Positions 33,253 through 46,290 of a DNA stretch of 64,000 bases are shown here, one piece after another; within the stretch, counting starts at the first letter, position 1, and each line of letters begins with the position of its first letter. The notes under the pieces were generated by a model that worked only from the letters and a program-made list of their open reading frames with translations, was not told the origin of the DNA and did not search any database. Location of the stretch: the NCBI RefSeq assembly GCF_949987535.1, contig NC_080066.1, positions 89,857,600 through 89,921,599 of the forward strand, given 5' to 3'. A program made the translations under genes and the position numbers. The stretch comes from Balaenoptera acutorostrata (Eukaryota > Chordata > Mammalia > Artiodactyla > Balaenopteridae).

Positions 33253-36200
33253 TTCTTTGATTCTATCTTGTCTTATTATAGTGTTCCAACTCTGGAGAAA
33301 GGCTTAGTACCTATGCCCAGTCTCCTTACAGTACTACCTATCTACTGGATGGTATTCAGGGGAACCAAAATGGGGGAAAAAACATACAAATGTGCTAGGC
33401 AAATTTTTCTATGATAAAATAAGTGGTCAAATCTATCAATTCCATCCACACCTTAACAGACTAGATGACTTAGAATGGTCATTATTAAACAGTCACCATT
33501 TCCACAGTGATTAACTTAATTGGATAGTATTGTTAAGATATGACCTCAATTTTTATTGTAAACTATAATCTCTGGCCCCATATTTTACTGTGGCTCATTA
33601 ATGATCCTGGACACATACAAAATGGGCCCTCACACATATGAATCGTATTCTGAAAGAAAGTATACTTCTACACCTCACATGGAGAAGTTTCAAGTCACTA
33701 TTGATACTGCATTTGGAAGCCATAGTGCCAGCGTGGGTTAAATTTTGCTCTGAATTAGGTTTTATTGCTCATGAATATCTTAAGATGATCATGTCTGAAC
33801 CATAGCCAAAATTAAACAGTGCTAACAACTGAAGTGAGAGTCCCTCACAAATCACCTTTAAATGCCACCTATAAGGAAAAAAACTGAATTTTTATTACCA
33901 TTTGACCTTTCCTTAGCTAAGGTCTCATCAAGTTCCAATGGTCCAGAGTGACATGCCACTCGCTTCTCTAACAAAAGAGGTTTGCTAATAATGCCTAAGG
34001 TTACTGTGGATTCTGTACTACCAAATTCTTTTGTATTATCTACTCCATAATTTTTTTGTTTCTACAATAATTACATTCTGTGCAAAAATACTGATACAAA
34101 CAAGACACTAACTTATTATACAATGTTTGCAGTCTCTGACATTAAATAAACAAAGAGGAAAACGTGGATTCTCATAGTATGCACAAAACAATGAGATTCA
34201 TTCAATAACTCTTAAAACATACATGGTGTTTCACTTTTAGTAGTGAAAGGGGTCATCAACTGAGTCTGTTCAAATAAGCAGACCCAGAACATGATGTTGA
34301 AGATACAAGGGTACACATTTTTTGAAAATGACATTTAAAAAAAAAATACTTAGGTAGTCTAATGACATAAGCCTTTCTCATTCTTTGTTTTTACTGAAAT
34401 GAGATGGTCAATCTCATTGGGGGAAATGTCTCTGAGATGTGTTTTATATACCACGGTAGACTCTACCTCTTAGAAATTCTTTGATTACAGAATTTGCTAC
34501 AGTTTGGTCAAATTTCCCTCTCTTACAAATGCAATTTTATTAGTAGTTCATCCTCCAAACTACCTACTCCAGGAATTGATACTGCCAACCTTCTGCTGAA
34601 CCCAAATAATTTCTATATAATTAAACAAATCCTTCTGATATGACTCAATAGACAATCCAAAAGAAAAGATCAAAATCAGGCTCACAGAAAAGATTATTAA
34701 TGTGTCTTTTATATTTACTATGTTTTTATTTTTTTCTTTGGCTTGAAAGCATTATCATCCTATTTCTTAGATAAATTAGTGCCTATGAATTTCGTAAATA
34801 AGCTTGATACAAAGACCCATTCAGACATATGGTAGAGATTTCTGTAATGCACGCCATTCATCCTTAATGGTTTTTATTTTGAAATTCTCTTTGGAGAGTG
34901 CCATGTTAGTTCATTTTACTTCATGAAACACTTGTGTAAGTATTTTTCTCTACAAACAAAGCAGCCTAATGTAGAAACAAGTTATTTAGAAGTAAATTAA
35001 AAGGACTGAACATTCTAAAATGCAAATTGCACAAGCCTTCTGCTAAACAGATGAACGAAACAAGGCAAAAGATGGTTTATCTCAGTTCTATAAAGATGGA
35101 GACTACCTTGACTACAGCTTACATATTGACTCCTCATATCCTCCCCTCCCTTCTCTCTCTCCCTTTCAGCACACTCAAAGAAACCATGTAACTCTGGTGG
35201 AAGAAAAAAATCATTGCCATCATATTGTTCTGATAATTTTTTTTCAAAACAATCAGCAATTATTTTGTTGAGCAAAGAAGCCAGGAAACTTGGGGACAGC
35301 ATTCTAAGTTAACTTTGGGAAATATCTTTTTATACTTATAAATGTGTAAAATGTGTTTACATGGTATTTCTAGGGCAGTTTGAAAAAAAAAAAAAACTGC
35401 CATGCATTTTTACCTCAGCCTCAAAATGTCAGCTGGTGAAATTAAATGTGCAATTTTATTTTAAATCCAGGTTGAACCTTTTAATGGCTTTGCTCCAGAG
35501 ATTTTGAGCTTGTTGGAATAGTATATAATTAATTTTTCTGTATTTCAGCCACTCACTAGAATAAAATAGTTAAAAATATTTAACAATGATTGAGATGCTA
35601 AGAATTATAAATTAAAAGTAGTACTTTGAATTTACTCCAGGCATATTTTATGATTTTTAGTAAACATTTTATTTCCAATAGATATCTGAATTTTATAAAA
35701 TATAATATCAGACAGAAAAGGACTGCCAACTTCCCCCCAACAAGTACCATTTATATTTGCTTGTTTAGTTGGTTGTGCTTTGTATCCTGGCACTTCATAG
35801 TCTTAAAACACCTTTCACAAATGTATTTGTCTTCCCAACAACCCAACAAAGTACATCAGATATTCACATACCTCTGATTCACTCCATTATCATTTCCCTT
35901 ATCCCATGGCAACTTAAGTACATAGATAATCTTCTCTGTGCTCCTTCCTTGAGGCAACTTGCTTTCAGGTTTACCAAACACTTTGTTTTGCTGCAGGAAG
36001 CAGCAGAACATGATGATGAGTGTGAGTTGTGTTAAGCTTTGCCTTGTATACCACAAAACCTCCTTTGCCCACCAAGGTTGCTCAGCAAACACCTTGCTGA
36101 AAAGGTATTATTAATTCACAGGAATAGTAGAGTACTCCACGTGGTGGGATTCATGGTCAGTAGTGAAAGCAGCTGAAACAATCTTTTCATAGATTTCTTT

Positions 36201-37513
36201 CCCCACTTAATACAAACCTCTTTATCAGTCAATAGGCCTAATGAATTATCCTAACAGATTTGCTACCTCAAATATTTTTACGGAAAGGTTAGAAGAGACA
36301 GAAACAAATAAACAAGTGGACTTGCAGCTGGAAACTTTCAATGGCCTTAGGGGTCAATTATCTACTGCAGACAAATGCAATAGAGAAAGATGTATAAGGG
36401 GATAGCATTCTTCTCTTCCACATCTCCCTTTTTCTTGTTTCAAGTCCTCAGAGCGAAGCTTCTAGAGAAAGTTCCTTCCCAACAAGGAACTCCACACTGT
36501 ACCCAATGAAATTTCATCACTTAGGGGTTTCAGAGAGGTACAGAAACATACTGACATGTAACTGCTCTTTCTCCTGACCATATATTTTTGTTATTATTTG
36601 TTACCAACCGTTTATAAAACTATTGGTGCCAATCAAGTAGAATTACAATTGAAGAGTCTGGATTAAGAAAAAATCTAAATTTGAATACTGGCTCTCTTGC
36701 TTAATAATTTATTAACTATTCTCACCCTCCCCCAGACAAAAGGAAAAAAAAAAAAAAACAACTCATCAAATTGTGAGTGAGAAATCCAGGTCCTTGCTTT
36801 GTATACCCATAGTGCTAAAGGTTCACCTTAGAGTTATACAATGCAGTAGCCTTTCTAAGCAGAGGGAGTTTCAAAGATGAAAAACATAGGATCCAAGGTG
36901 TTATTATTCCCACTTATTTCACTATCTTAGATCACTATCTTTAGGGAACAACATGATCTTAGCCACAATGGGAACCACATTCTTTAAAGGGAGAAGAATA
37001 TCATAAAGGTTCAGAGACAAATCCAAAGAAATGGGTTAATTACTAGGTTTGAAGTAGATCCACTCAGCTTGATGTAAGAAAGGGGCTGACAGCCCCAACT
37101 CTGGATTAGACCTAGGAATATCGGGTGTAAGTAAGACACCTAAAGGACGCTAACTGGAAAGTGTATGAATTCCTGTACATTTATGTACATGTGAGAAGCA
37201 AGAGGTACAAACAGAAGGAATCAGAAGTCAGCTTGGGCCACAGATCCAAAGCAACTGTTACTGTACAGGACTCAGCAAGAATGTATAGGAGGTGGGTGGA
37301 AATTTACCATCCTATTCTGAGATGTGAAAAGAACATATAGTTCCTTTATTTCTCTCATATAATTCTTCTTTAAGTTGTCCTACTCCACATACACTTACTA
37401 ATTCACAATATTTTAATTATTTTCAAGTTTAAGCAGTCTCCTTAAATTTAAATACTGGGTCTATTCAAAATTAACTCCTTAGTAGGGCTGTTTATATAGT
37501 CATTTTCTGGAGG
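33253..37513. other. Unique AT-rich intergenic DNA, repeat-poor
   Basis: More than 4 kb without a recognised gene, RNA gene or confident repeat. Only simple A runs (35383-35396, 36750-36762) stand out. Confidence 0.45.
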
Positions 37514-38388
37514 ACATACTCTTTTTTTTAATTTTTTAGATTAATTTTAATTGGAGTATAGTTGCTTTACAATGTTGTGTTAGTTTCTGCTGTACAGCAA
37601 AGTGAATCAGTTATATGTATACATATATCTCCTCTTTTTTAGATTTCCTTCCCATTTAGGTCACCACAGAGCACTGAGTAGAGTTCCCTGTGCTACACAG
37701 TAGGTTCTCATTAGTTATCTATATTATATATCATAGTGCATATATGTCAATCCCAGTCTCCCAGTTCATCCCACCCCCCCCCCCGCCTTTCCCCCCTTGG
37801 TGTCCATACATTTGTTTTCTACATCTGTGCCTCTATTTCTGCTTTGCAAATAAGTTCATCTGTACCATTTTTCTAGATTCCACATATAAGTGATATTATA
37901 TGATATTTGTTTTTCTCTTTCTGACTTACTTCACTTTATATGACAGTCTCTAGGTCTACCCCCATCTTTGCAAATGGCTCTATTTCGTTCCTTTTTATGG
38001 CTGTATATTGTATATATGTACCACAACTTCTTTATCCATTCCTCTGTTGATGGACGTTTAGGTTGCTTCCATGTCTTGTCTATTGTAAATAGTGCTGCAA
38101 TGAACATTGGGGAGCGTGCATCTTTTTTAATTATGGTTTTCTCTGGGTATATGCCCAGGAGTGGGATTGCTGGGTCATATGGTAGTACTATCTTTAGTTT
38201 TTGAGGAACCTCCATACTGTTCTTCATAGTGGCTGTACCAATTTACATTCCCACCAACAGTGTAGGAGGGTTCCCTTTTCTCCACACCCTCTCCAGCATT
38301 TACTGTTTGTAGATTTTTTAATGATGGCCATTCTGACAGATGTGAGGTGATACCTCATTGCAGTTTTGATTTGCATTTCTCTTCTTCC
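37514..38388 (-). mobile_element. 5'-truncated LINE-1 (end of ORF2 plus 3' UTR), reverse orientation
   Basis: The left end is the L1 3' UTR complement ('ggagtatagttgctttacaatg', 'gttccctgtgctacacagtag', with a C-rich run near 37775-37790). The right part encodes, on the minus strand, ORF2 C-terminal text with [18 protein letters not shown] and [18 protein letters not shown] frame break near 38205-38225 and a small deletion around IYTIYSHKKERN show it is inactive. Confidence 0.92.
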
Positions 38389-38620
38389 TTTATTCCCTAA
38401 GAGAATTCCTAGATTGACCATGGGTTTCAGACAGTGAATGGAAGGGAGCCCCAATCCACACCAGAATTTCAGATGCTCTCAGGTCCCTGATATAGAGTGG
38501 TAAGACCAGTTTATTCCCTATGTGGATAACCTGGAGCAAATTCAAAATATTTAACAAGGGGTACAGCATGGCACCAACCAATCAAAAGGGATGCCAGTCC
38601 AATAAAAACTATCAGAATAG

Positions 38621-38913
38621 GGCTTCCCTGGTGGCGCAGTGGTTGAGAATCTGCCTGCCAATGCAAGGGACATAGGTTCGAGCCCTGGTCTGGGAAGATC
38701 CCACATGCCGCGGAGCAACTAGGCCCGTGAGCCACAACTACTGAGCCTGCGTGTCTGGAGCCTGTGCTCCACAACAAGAGAGGCCGCGATAGTGAGAGGC
38801 CTGCGCACCGCGATGAAGAGTGGCCCCCACTTGCCGCAACTAGAGAAAGCCCTCGCACAGAACTGAAAACCCAATACAGCCAAAAATAAATAAATTAATT
38901 AATAAATTTTAAA
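38621..38913 (+). mobile_element. CHR-type SINE, forward orientation
   Basis: Complete copy with a perfect 17-bp target duplication AAAAACTATCAGAATAG (38604-38620 and 38914-38930). The well-preserved body and exact duplication suggest a recent insertion. Confidence 0.95.
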
Positions 38914-38930
38914 AAAAACTATCAGAATAG

Positions 38931-39631
38931 ACACTGACTGTAAACAAATGATGTAAATATGTCATTGTGGACCTGCTAAATATAAGCCCTGTGGGTAACT
39001 ACTGAAATTTGATTGTCCCATCTAGTCATCTGGAAGAACCTGCTGGTGCCCCTCATTGGTGTCCATAGGTACAAGCCATTTCTCCTAATCTTTAAGATTC
39101 CACCCATGGCAGGCACCTTCTTCCTTCAAACCTCAGATCACCACTAATCTGCTCGCTTCCCTATACCCTCACTGGGACATGGCTTCTAGATCCCTTTTTG
39201 GAGGTTCATCAACCAAGCCAACTGTCACCACCACTGCTCTACTGTTGCCCAGGTCATACTGGGGCTCCTCCTAAAATCTTGCCGTTTCCTCCTAAAACCT
39301 AATACCTGGGAAGCATACCACTGGCATTCCTTCTGAATCTTGCTCTTTTTCTGATCTCGAAGTCAAAGAAGGAAGGTCAGGATCTTAAATAACCCATCCT
39401 GGTTCCCTAATTCCATAATTTTTCCCTGCCACAATTCCTTAGGGCCAAAAGAGTGGGCTTTCCATTTCTTCTGTCTCATCTTGAGTTTGCCCTATTTCCT
39501 GGAATGCACTAAAACTCTGATCTATTCTACCAGTCTTGGTTCTTGATTTGCTGAAAGCTAAAGGATTTAGAAAATCCTTTTTCCTCAACAATACCTGATT
39601 TTCAAGAACATTATTGTGCTACAGTAAGGAG
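38931..39631. other. Unique intergenic DNA
   Basis: Nothing recognised. Confidence 0.4.
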
Positions 39632-39642
39632 GTCAAGAAGTT

Positions 39643-39952
39643 GGGGCTTCCCTTGTGGCGCAGTGGTTGAGAATCTGCCTGCCAATGCAGGGGACACGGG
39701 TTCGAGCCCTGGTCTGGGAAGATCCCACATGCCGCGGAGCAACTAGGCCCGTGAGCCACAACTACTGAGCCTGAGCGTCTGGAGCCTCTGCTCCGCAACA
39801 AGAGAGGCTGCGATAGTGAGAGGCCCGCGCACCGCGATGAAGAGTGGCCCCCACTCGCCGCAACTGGAGAAAGCCCTCACACAGAAACGAAGACCCAACA
39901 CAGCCAAAAATAAAAATAATAAATAAATAATAAATAAAAAATTAAAAAAGAA
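39643..39952 (+). mobile_element. CHR-type SINE, forward orientation
   Basis: Complete copy; target duplication GTCAAGAAGTT at 39632-39642 and 39953-39963. It lies 730 bp from the previous SINE in the same orientation. Confidence 0.93.
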
Positions 39953-39963
39953 GTCAAGAAGTT

Positions 39964-42900
39964 AAGCTTTGAAATGCAAAGTTGATCAGTGGACACTCTA
40001 TTTAAGAAAGTACCAACTGTGTCCTTTTCTAAAGCAATAATTCTCCTAACCCCACAAGGAAATGACTTCAATATATTCAAAAATTGTTCCTTTACAAATA
40101 TGAATTAGATATTGATAACAAAATATTTATAATTTATTTAGAAATATTAGAAAAAATATACATAATACTTAGAGCAAGACATAATATTTACATATTCAGC
40201 AGTATATTAATTAAAAGCAGCATGGAAATGGAGATCTTTATATCAAGAGATAAAATCAAGAAATTTTTGATAAGTTGCCCAAAGCAGCCAAAGAAATAGA
40301 GACTAGTAGGCTGGGAAAAGCCCTTCTATGAGTCGTGGATCATCAAGCAGGATTTTAGGGTATGCTGGGATTTTTTTCCTTATTTATTTTGTTGTTAAAG
40401 TTGGAGTTAAATCAGAGGCTGTGAATAAACCATTGTGAACCTATCTCAGTTAATTCTCCATCCCCACCCTTCACTTTTAATCCCTAGCCTAGGTTTTCAT
40501 CACAAAAAGACACTATTGTAAGTTCAACCCTTGAGATAAGTCTAACAAAAGCAAAGGCACACAGAATAGCAGTCCCTATAACACCTGCAATCTAATCTAA
40601 AAATAGACTTTGAGGGGGTCATTCTAATCATCCTTCTGATTTTCTTCTCTATTCCAAGAAATTAAAGAGACCAAATTTATTGCCTACTAAAGCGTGAAAG
40701 TGTCAGTACGTGGAGAACCAGCTAAGTTTGGCTCTCTAAACATCTATAAGGTAACCTCCCATACAGAACACAACTTTAAATCGTCATGGTCTACCATGAA
40801 AAAACCTTCTGTGATGGAGAGTAAAATCACACAGATTTGAGGGAAGAACAACTGTTCTCAAAAGTACCAAAGTGATATTTTTAAAAATCACTGAAGAAGC
40901 TACAAACCACTGCTTTTTACCAACCACCAGGGCTATTTAAAACCAAAGTACAGAAAGGTGGAGGTTCAGATTCCCCATTTGGTTGCATAGATGAGGAAAC
41001 ATTTTCTGAATCTTTGATTTTTCTCTTAACACTGCGAAGATCTACCACTATAACCTATTCAAGATACCTTTTCCCAGTGTTTAGAACCTGGCATTTTCCC
41101 CAGCTACTAAAATTTCTAATGAAAAGAAGCAATCACACAAACCCAACCCGACAAGCTTAAGATCTTTTGGTGGTTGTCTTACATAATTGATATTACATGT
41201 ATATTTAGAATAAATGGACACTGTACCCTTGTCAGTTGCTCCTTCTAAAATGTTTCACATTCTTTTGAATTGTGTGCAACTTTAGAAATTTCCAATCATC
41301 TTACTTTTAAATACCTCACCCTACAATATAAAAGGGCTTAGAGCTTATTTAAATAAAGACATTATACATAGCTCTGCCTGCACTCTTTCAAAATACTCAG
41401 TCAATTAACATAAGCTACCTTCCAGAGGATTTGCTTTAAGTCAGGTGGAAAGGAATATTATTTCAGAACCAAAGAAGGAAAAAAGAACATGGAATGCATA
41501 GCAAACCAGACATCTGAAAAAACATTAAGACTATTCAATTTCCTCATATTTTAGGGATGGTGGTGGTGGGCTTTTTTTTCCTCCCCTTTCAAAGCGTTCT
41601 GCCAATGATTGCATTCTAGACTCAACAAAAGGTTTCTGGGACGTCTCCAAAGGGATATAATGTCCAAAATGTTGCAGCCCCTTCTATTAGAGAGAGGCTC
41701 AGGAAGTCTCTCTGCAACCTCCAAAATATTGCAGGCTCAATTACCCTCAGGGTACAGTGAACGGGCAGCACCATTAATCATTCCCAGGGCACTTAATACC
41801 CTGAGAACAGTTCTGAGTCCCACAGCAGCAATAGGGGTGTCTAAGAACTGAGCTGCTCTCTGACAGCTGGGCCATGCTGCCACCTGCAGGTCAGCTGGAA
41901 ACACAACTCTTCGGATGCCAGTCTTTTCCCTCCAGTTCTAGAGGAGCTACAAGGTATGGGACGTGCCGAATATCCCCTCCTTCTGGGGCAAATAACCCTG
42001 TTCTTCCTCCTCTCCAGATGCTGGGACTTTCCTCTTCATTGTTTAGTTGCTTGTGGAACAAGTGAGGCCAACAGAAATGAGTGAAGGCTGGCAGCACCAT
42101 GGTCTTTACCGTCCATGCTTTGCTCACCCACACCCTCATCCACATTGAAGCCCCATCTTTGGGTGCACCTGTTCTCTTGTTTGCCCATCCAGTTGATCAA
42201 TATTAGGAGTTCCATGTTCTGTTCTAGAGACAAGATACTGTACCTACCTTAAAATACTCTGACTCTGGGTGAAGCAAGAGACAAGAAAATAAGAGAGCCA
42301 TGGCCCAGTCACGATGAGTGTTCACACTGGGTAAGCACCAGATGTTGTGAGACCCAGAGGAGGGATATCTACATTGGTCAGGGGTGAAAGGATGTTAGGC
42401 TAAGTCTCCAGTGGGAGGGACTCTGCAGTGGCATTATACAAAGAATAAGGATGTGCTTTTGAAATCTGATGAGCCTATGATAAAATCACAGCTACAATTA
42501 CAAATCATGCAACCTTTCCAATTTTCATTTTCTTCACCGGAAAAATTTTTAGTAATAATTTAGTAAAACTTTTAGTAAATTTTTAGTAGTAATATTATTA
42601 TTTAGTAATAATATTTTATGTTATCAGACAAGATAGAAATTACATGTGTCAAATAACTGGGATAGTGTATCAGCTCAATACCAGATAGACATTTTTATTT
42701 TAATTATAACAGTTCTGGAAGAGCAAGCTGGTCTTATCTGGGCAGGGAAGAGGGGCAGGGAAAGGACAAAACATGCAAGTCAGATGGGTGAGAGAACTGT
42801 GTGTTCAGGGATCTTCAAGCAGTGTGTTATCGCTGGAAACACTTCAGTTTCACTCTTCATGTTTCTTGATGTCTATCTCTCCTCTTTATCCCACTCTTTT

Positions 42901-43925
42901 TTTTTTTTTTTTCCTCTTCACCGTCCCCTGCCCCACTCAACATTCAGAGAAAGTAAGAATGCTGTTTGTTTCCAGAATATTAAACAAGTGTTTTAGGTTT
43001 TCAGCTAGTTCATGACAGGAATATCTGTTTGGAGGAGAAGCAGGCACCTGAAAAGAATTCTATTTTCATCAGACTTCCTTCAAGCAACTCAGTAAAGAAG
43101 TTGGTGGGTGGGTACTGACATTCTGATAAAATGCTAGCACTAGTTTGTCCATACAGAATGCACTAGCAAGTTTGAGTGAGCTGTAGTGACACCTCCTGGT
43201 AAGAAAAAAGGAACATCACTGGATACAAAACTTTCCATGCCTTTACAGTTTTATAATCAAAAACAACACATGAAAACATCTTTTCCACATGAAGTGTTTT
43301 TCTGCCTGAAGAAAACAAAAAAGTTTCAAAGACAGACACACATATATACAATACTCAGGGTCTGACCGATTTCCATTTTAAAAAGGAGCTGAATCAGAGA
43401 AAGAAAACAGTTTTGTTTTTATTTCATGACATCAAATAACTAATTTGATTTTTAATAAAATCTTTCATCCACTTATTTTGGCTTTATGTATATACAGAGC
43501 CTTATTCAACATTTTCTAAAGCTAAGAAGTAAAATGTTATGGAAGTTACTTTATGTAGTATTTTTAACCTGGTTCTTTGTGAAATGCTGGTCTGACACTT
43601 CCTCTTGAATGCCTGAACTATTGACACTCTAATACCTCACCCCAAGCCCACCCCGTACCCCCATCACTGCAGCTTCCATTTAGCCTGAAGTATCTTTACA
43701 TCTCAAGTCCCCCAATTCACCTACTGTTCCCCTCTCCACTCTCAAACTCTCTACTTCTTTCAAAATGTACTTGTGTACTGACAAGTATTGTTAAGGCCCT
43801 ATGAACCAGAGCTAAAATAACAAGTGTTAACAACTTAACCTTCTATATCTCCTTAGTGATTTACAGACCTTACAAATATGAAGTTAGTCATTCTAGAAAT
43901 GCAAATTCCAAGATGACAATAGTGA
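39964..43925. other. Intergenic DNA, mostly unique
   Basis: No gene recognised. The 41280-41980 part has balanced composition and no repeat, so it could be conserved non-coding DNA, but I cannot test that. A TAGTAATAATAT-type simple patch lies at 42550-42620 and a T run at 42897-42912. Confidence 0.4.
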
Positions 43926-44450
43926 GAATCTCAGCCAGCCAGCCATCCATCCAATATTTATTCAGGACGACATGCCACACTCTCTTCTAGGTATTGGGGG
44001 AAACAAATATAACCATGACAGACATCATATTTGTTTCACAGAATTTAAATTCTAGCAGTGAAAAAGAGGGGAAAAAGGTTAACAAACAAACAAAAAGCTC
44101 AAATTGTGATAAGGTCTATTAATAAAATGTGGAGAGTGGAAAAAAGAATAGTACGAAGTGTCCCTTAGATGACCAGAAATCAGGAAAGGGCTCTTAGAGG
44201 ATGTGGCAGAAGCTGAGACTGGTACGACAAGAAGCAGCTCTGGGGAGAATCAGATGAGAGTATACCAGGCAAAGGTAACAGCAAGTACAAAGGCCCAGTA
44301 ACAGAACAGGACTTGGTGTTTTCAGAGAAATAGCAAGAAAACAGAAAATAGCCAAGAGTAATAAAGTTGGTGCAGGTGATCATAAGGATTTAATTCGAAG
44401 TGCAATCAGAAGTCCTTGGATGATATTAAACAAGGAAGGTTATAATCTAA
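43926..44450 (+). repeat. Old dispersed mammalian repeat (LINE2-age)
   Basis: 'atccatccaatatttattcagg', 'aggtattgggggaaacaaatataacc', 'gcaaaggtaacagcaagtacaaaggccc' and 'gaagtgcaatcagaagtccttgg' follow the order of a widespread mammalian repeat. The tail of the same repeat may resume at 44735-44815 beyond a MIR. Family not assigned. Confidence 0.45.
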
Positions 44451-44454
44451 TTTA

Positions 44455-44695
44455 AGCCTTGACAAATAGCTAACACATAAAACTACTTGCTTTAAGCTAG
44501 TTGTTCATTTAATTCTCATAATAACCTCAAAAGGTAGGTATTAATATCTTTAATTTTATTGATGGGAAAATGAAAGTTAAGAGATGTCAAGTAACTTGCC
44601 CCCAGTCTCATAGCTAGTAAGTGGCAGTGCTGGGATTCACACTCAGGCAGCCCACCAATGGGGTCCATGCTTTGAACACTCTGCAATACGGCCTC
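44455..44695 (+). repeat. MIR SINE
   Basis: Contains 'cataataacctcaaaaggtagg', 'gatgggaaaatgaaagttaag', 'agctagtaagtggcagtgctgggattcacactcaggcag' and 'ccatgctttgaacactctgcaatacggcc'. A good match to MIR in plus orientation. Confidence 0.8.
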
Positions 44696-44984
44696 TCAGA
44701 TCATTATTTCTGCAACAGCAAGAGTGGGAAGAACCTGCTGAAAGCTAAAGCAGTGATCCAGGCTAGAAATTGTGGTGTCTCACAATAGAAGGACAGGGGT
44801 GGAGATGGTGAAAAATGAATAAACTTGTGATGTATTTTAGCAGTAAATTCCATGGGTCTTGGCGGAATGAATGTTGCAGGCAAGGGGAATGCCTGGGGGG
44901 GACTGTATTTCAATGACACTTGAATCACACTATAGAGATGGCTTTCACTATTGTGTTTACTCAGTGGACGTTCTCTATGTCACC

Positions 44985-45470
44985 AGGATCTTCCTGTCAA
45001 AAACATTTCTCTTCCAAGCTGAGTGGATTTTCCGAGAATCTGCTATACAGAACGATTTTCATCTCAATGTCCAAAGACACAGCCTTTTAACATGGTTCAT
45101 TTATTTTTCTGGTCTTTCTACATACATACAACAAAACTGTATCATGTATTATGTACAGTTTTAGGGGTTTTTTTTTACATTATAGCATTAATTTAAAAAA
45201 TTTTAAATGATGTTTAACATTCTGTCATAAGAATGTACTGTACTTTATTGCGGTTTTTTTCTATCCTTGGGCTGGTCTGTTTCTAATTTTTTCATTATAC
45301 CATCATACTTTACAAAAATCTTTGACTCCAACCCTGATTATTTCCCAATGGTAAACAACTAAAAATGAAAGTTCAAGGTCTAAAGTAATAGTTTTACTCA
45401 CTAATAAATTGCATTTACATATTTCTACATCCACTAAAATGTAACAGTTTAAATTCTACCAGTGCTATGT
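44985..45470 (-). mobile_element. Ancient LINE-1 3' fragment, reverse orientation
   Basis: Plus-strand text such as 'ttattgcggtttttttctatccttgggctgg' and 'ccaatggtaaacaactaaaaatgaa', with T-rich composition, fits antisense old L1. Weak evidence. Confidence 0.4.
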
Positions 45471-46085
45471 GAGAGAACCTGCAAGAAGGCAGATTACATG
45501 GCAGTAAATACTTGTAGTTCGATAAGTGTGGTAGTGGGTAACTATGCAGTTTTTTTCAGATGGCTCAATATCAGCGAATAGGAAGCAAGGCCTTGATCTG
45601 AGAGTGAGGATGTAGACAGAGGTACTGAGAGTTTGGAGGAGAGAAGAGGAAGCATGGTATATAGTCTTCTAGGAAAGTAAATGGAGCAGGCTAGTTCAGT
45701 AAGACTATCTGATGATTTTAAGAATCCATTTAAGGTGAATGAATATGAAATGACACCATGGTTGTGTACTTAGATATGTCCAGCTGCATGGGTGCAGACA
45801 TATATTATAAGAGTGTTGGATTTAATCAGGATTAAACCTCCAAATCTTGATTTCTAGTCTAGACTACTAAACTGGTCTTCAGTCTAACATACGATACTTC
45901 TGCTGGACATTCTGGATTTTCCACATATGCTTCACTGTTCTTTTCTCCAGCGGCTCTATGCCAGAGACCCCCATCTACTGCTTCTTCACCTGCTAGACTT
46001 CTGCTTGTCCTTTTTGCTTCAAATCCCCCATTAAACTTTCCTAGACCACCCTCCACCCACCCAAATTGAGAAACACACCTTTCCT
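45471..46085. other. Intergenic DNA
   Basis: No recognised gene. An open frame of about 80 codons on the minus strand (45859-46098) has no domain. Confidence 0.35.
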
Positions 46086-46290
46086 CATAGCTCCCCAAAT
46101 ATTCCCTGATGATGTGTGTAATTTATTTTACCACATTAATTCAGTATTTTTATTCTCCATTTGATTCTAAATTCCTTCAGGGCAGGACCTTTTTATTTAT
46201 TTGTTGTTTTTTTATGGTCATTTCCTATGTCAATACCTGATGCATAGTAAGTCCTCATTCAATGTTTATTAATGAGAGTTTTTGTAATTA
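46086..46290 (+). repeat. LINE2 3' end fragment
   Basis: 'tctaaattccttcagggcaggacc', 'tcaatacctgatgcatagtaagtcctcattcaatgtttatt' follows the conserved L2 3' end. Confidence 0.55.
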
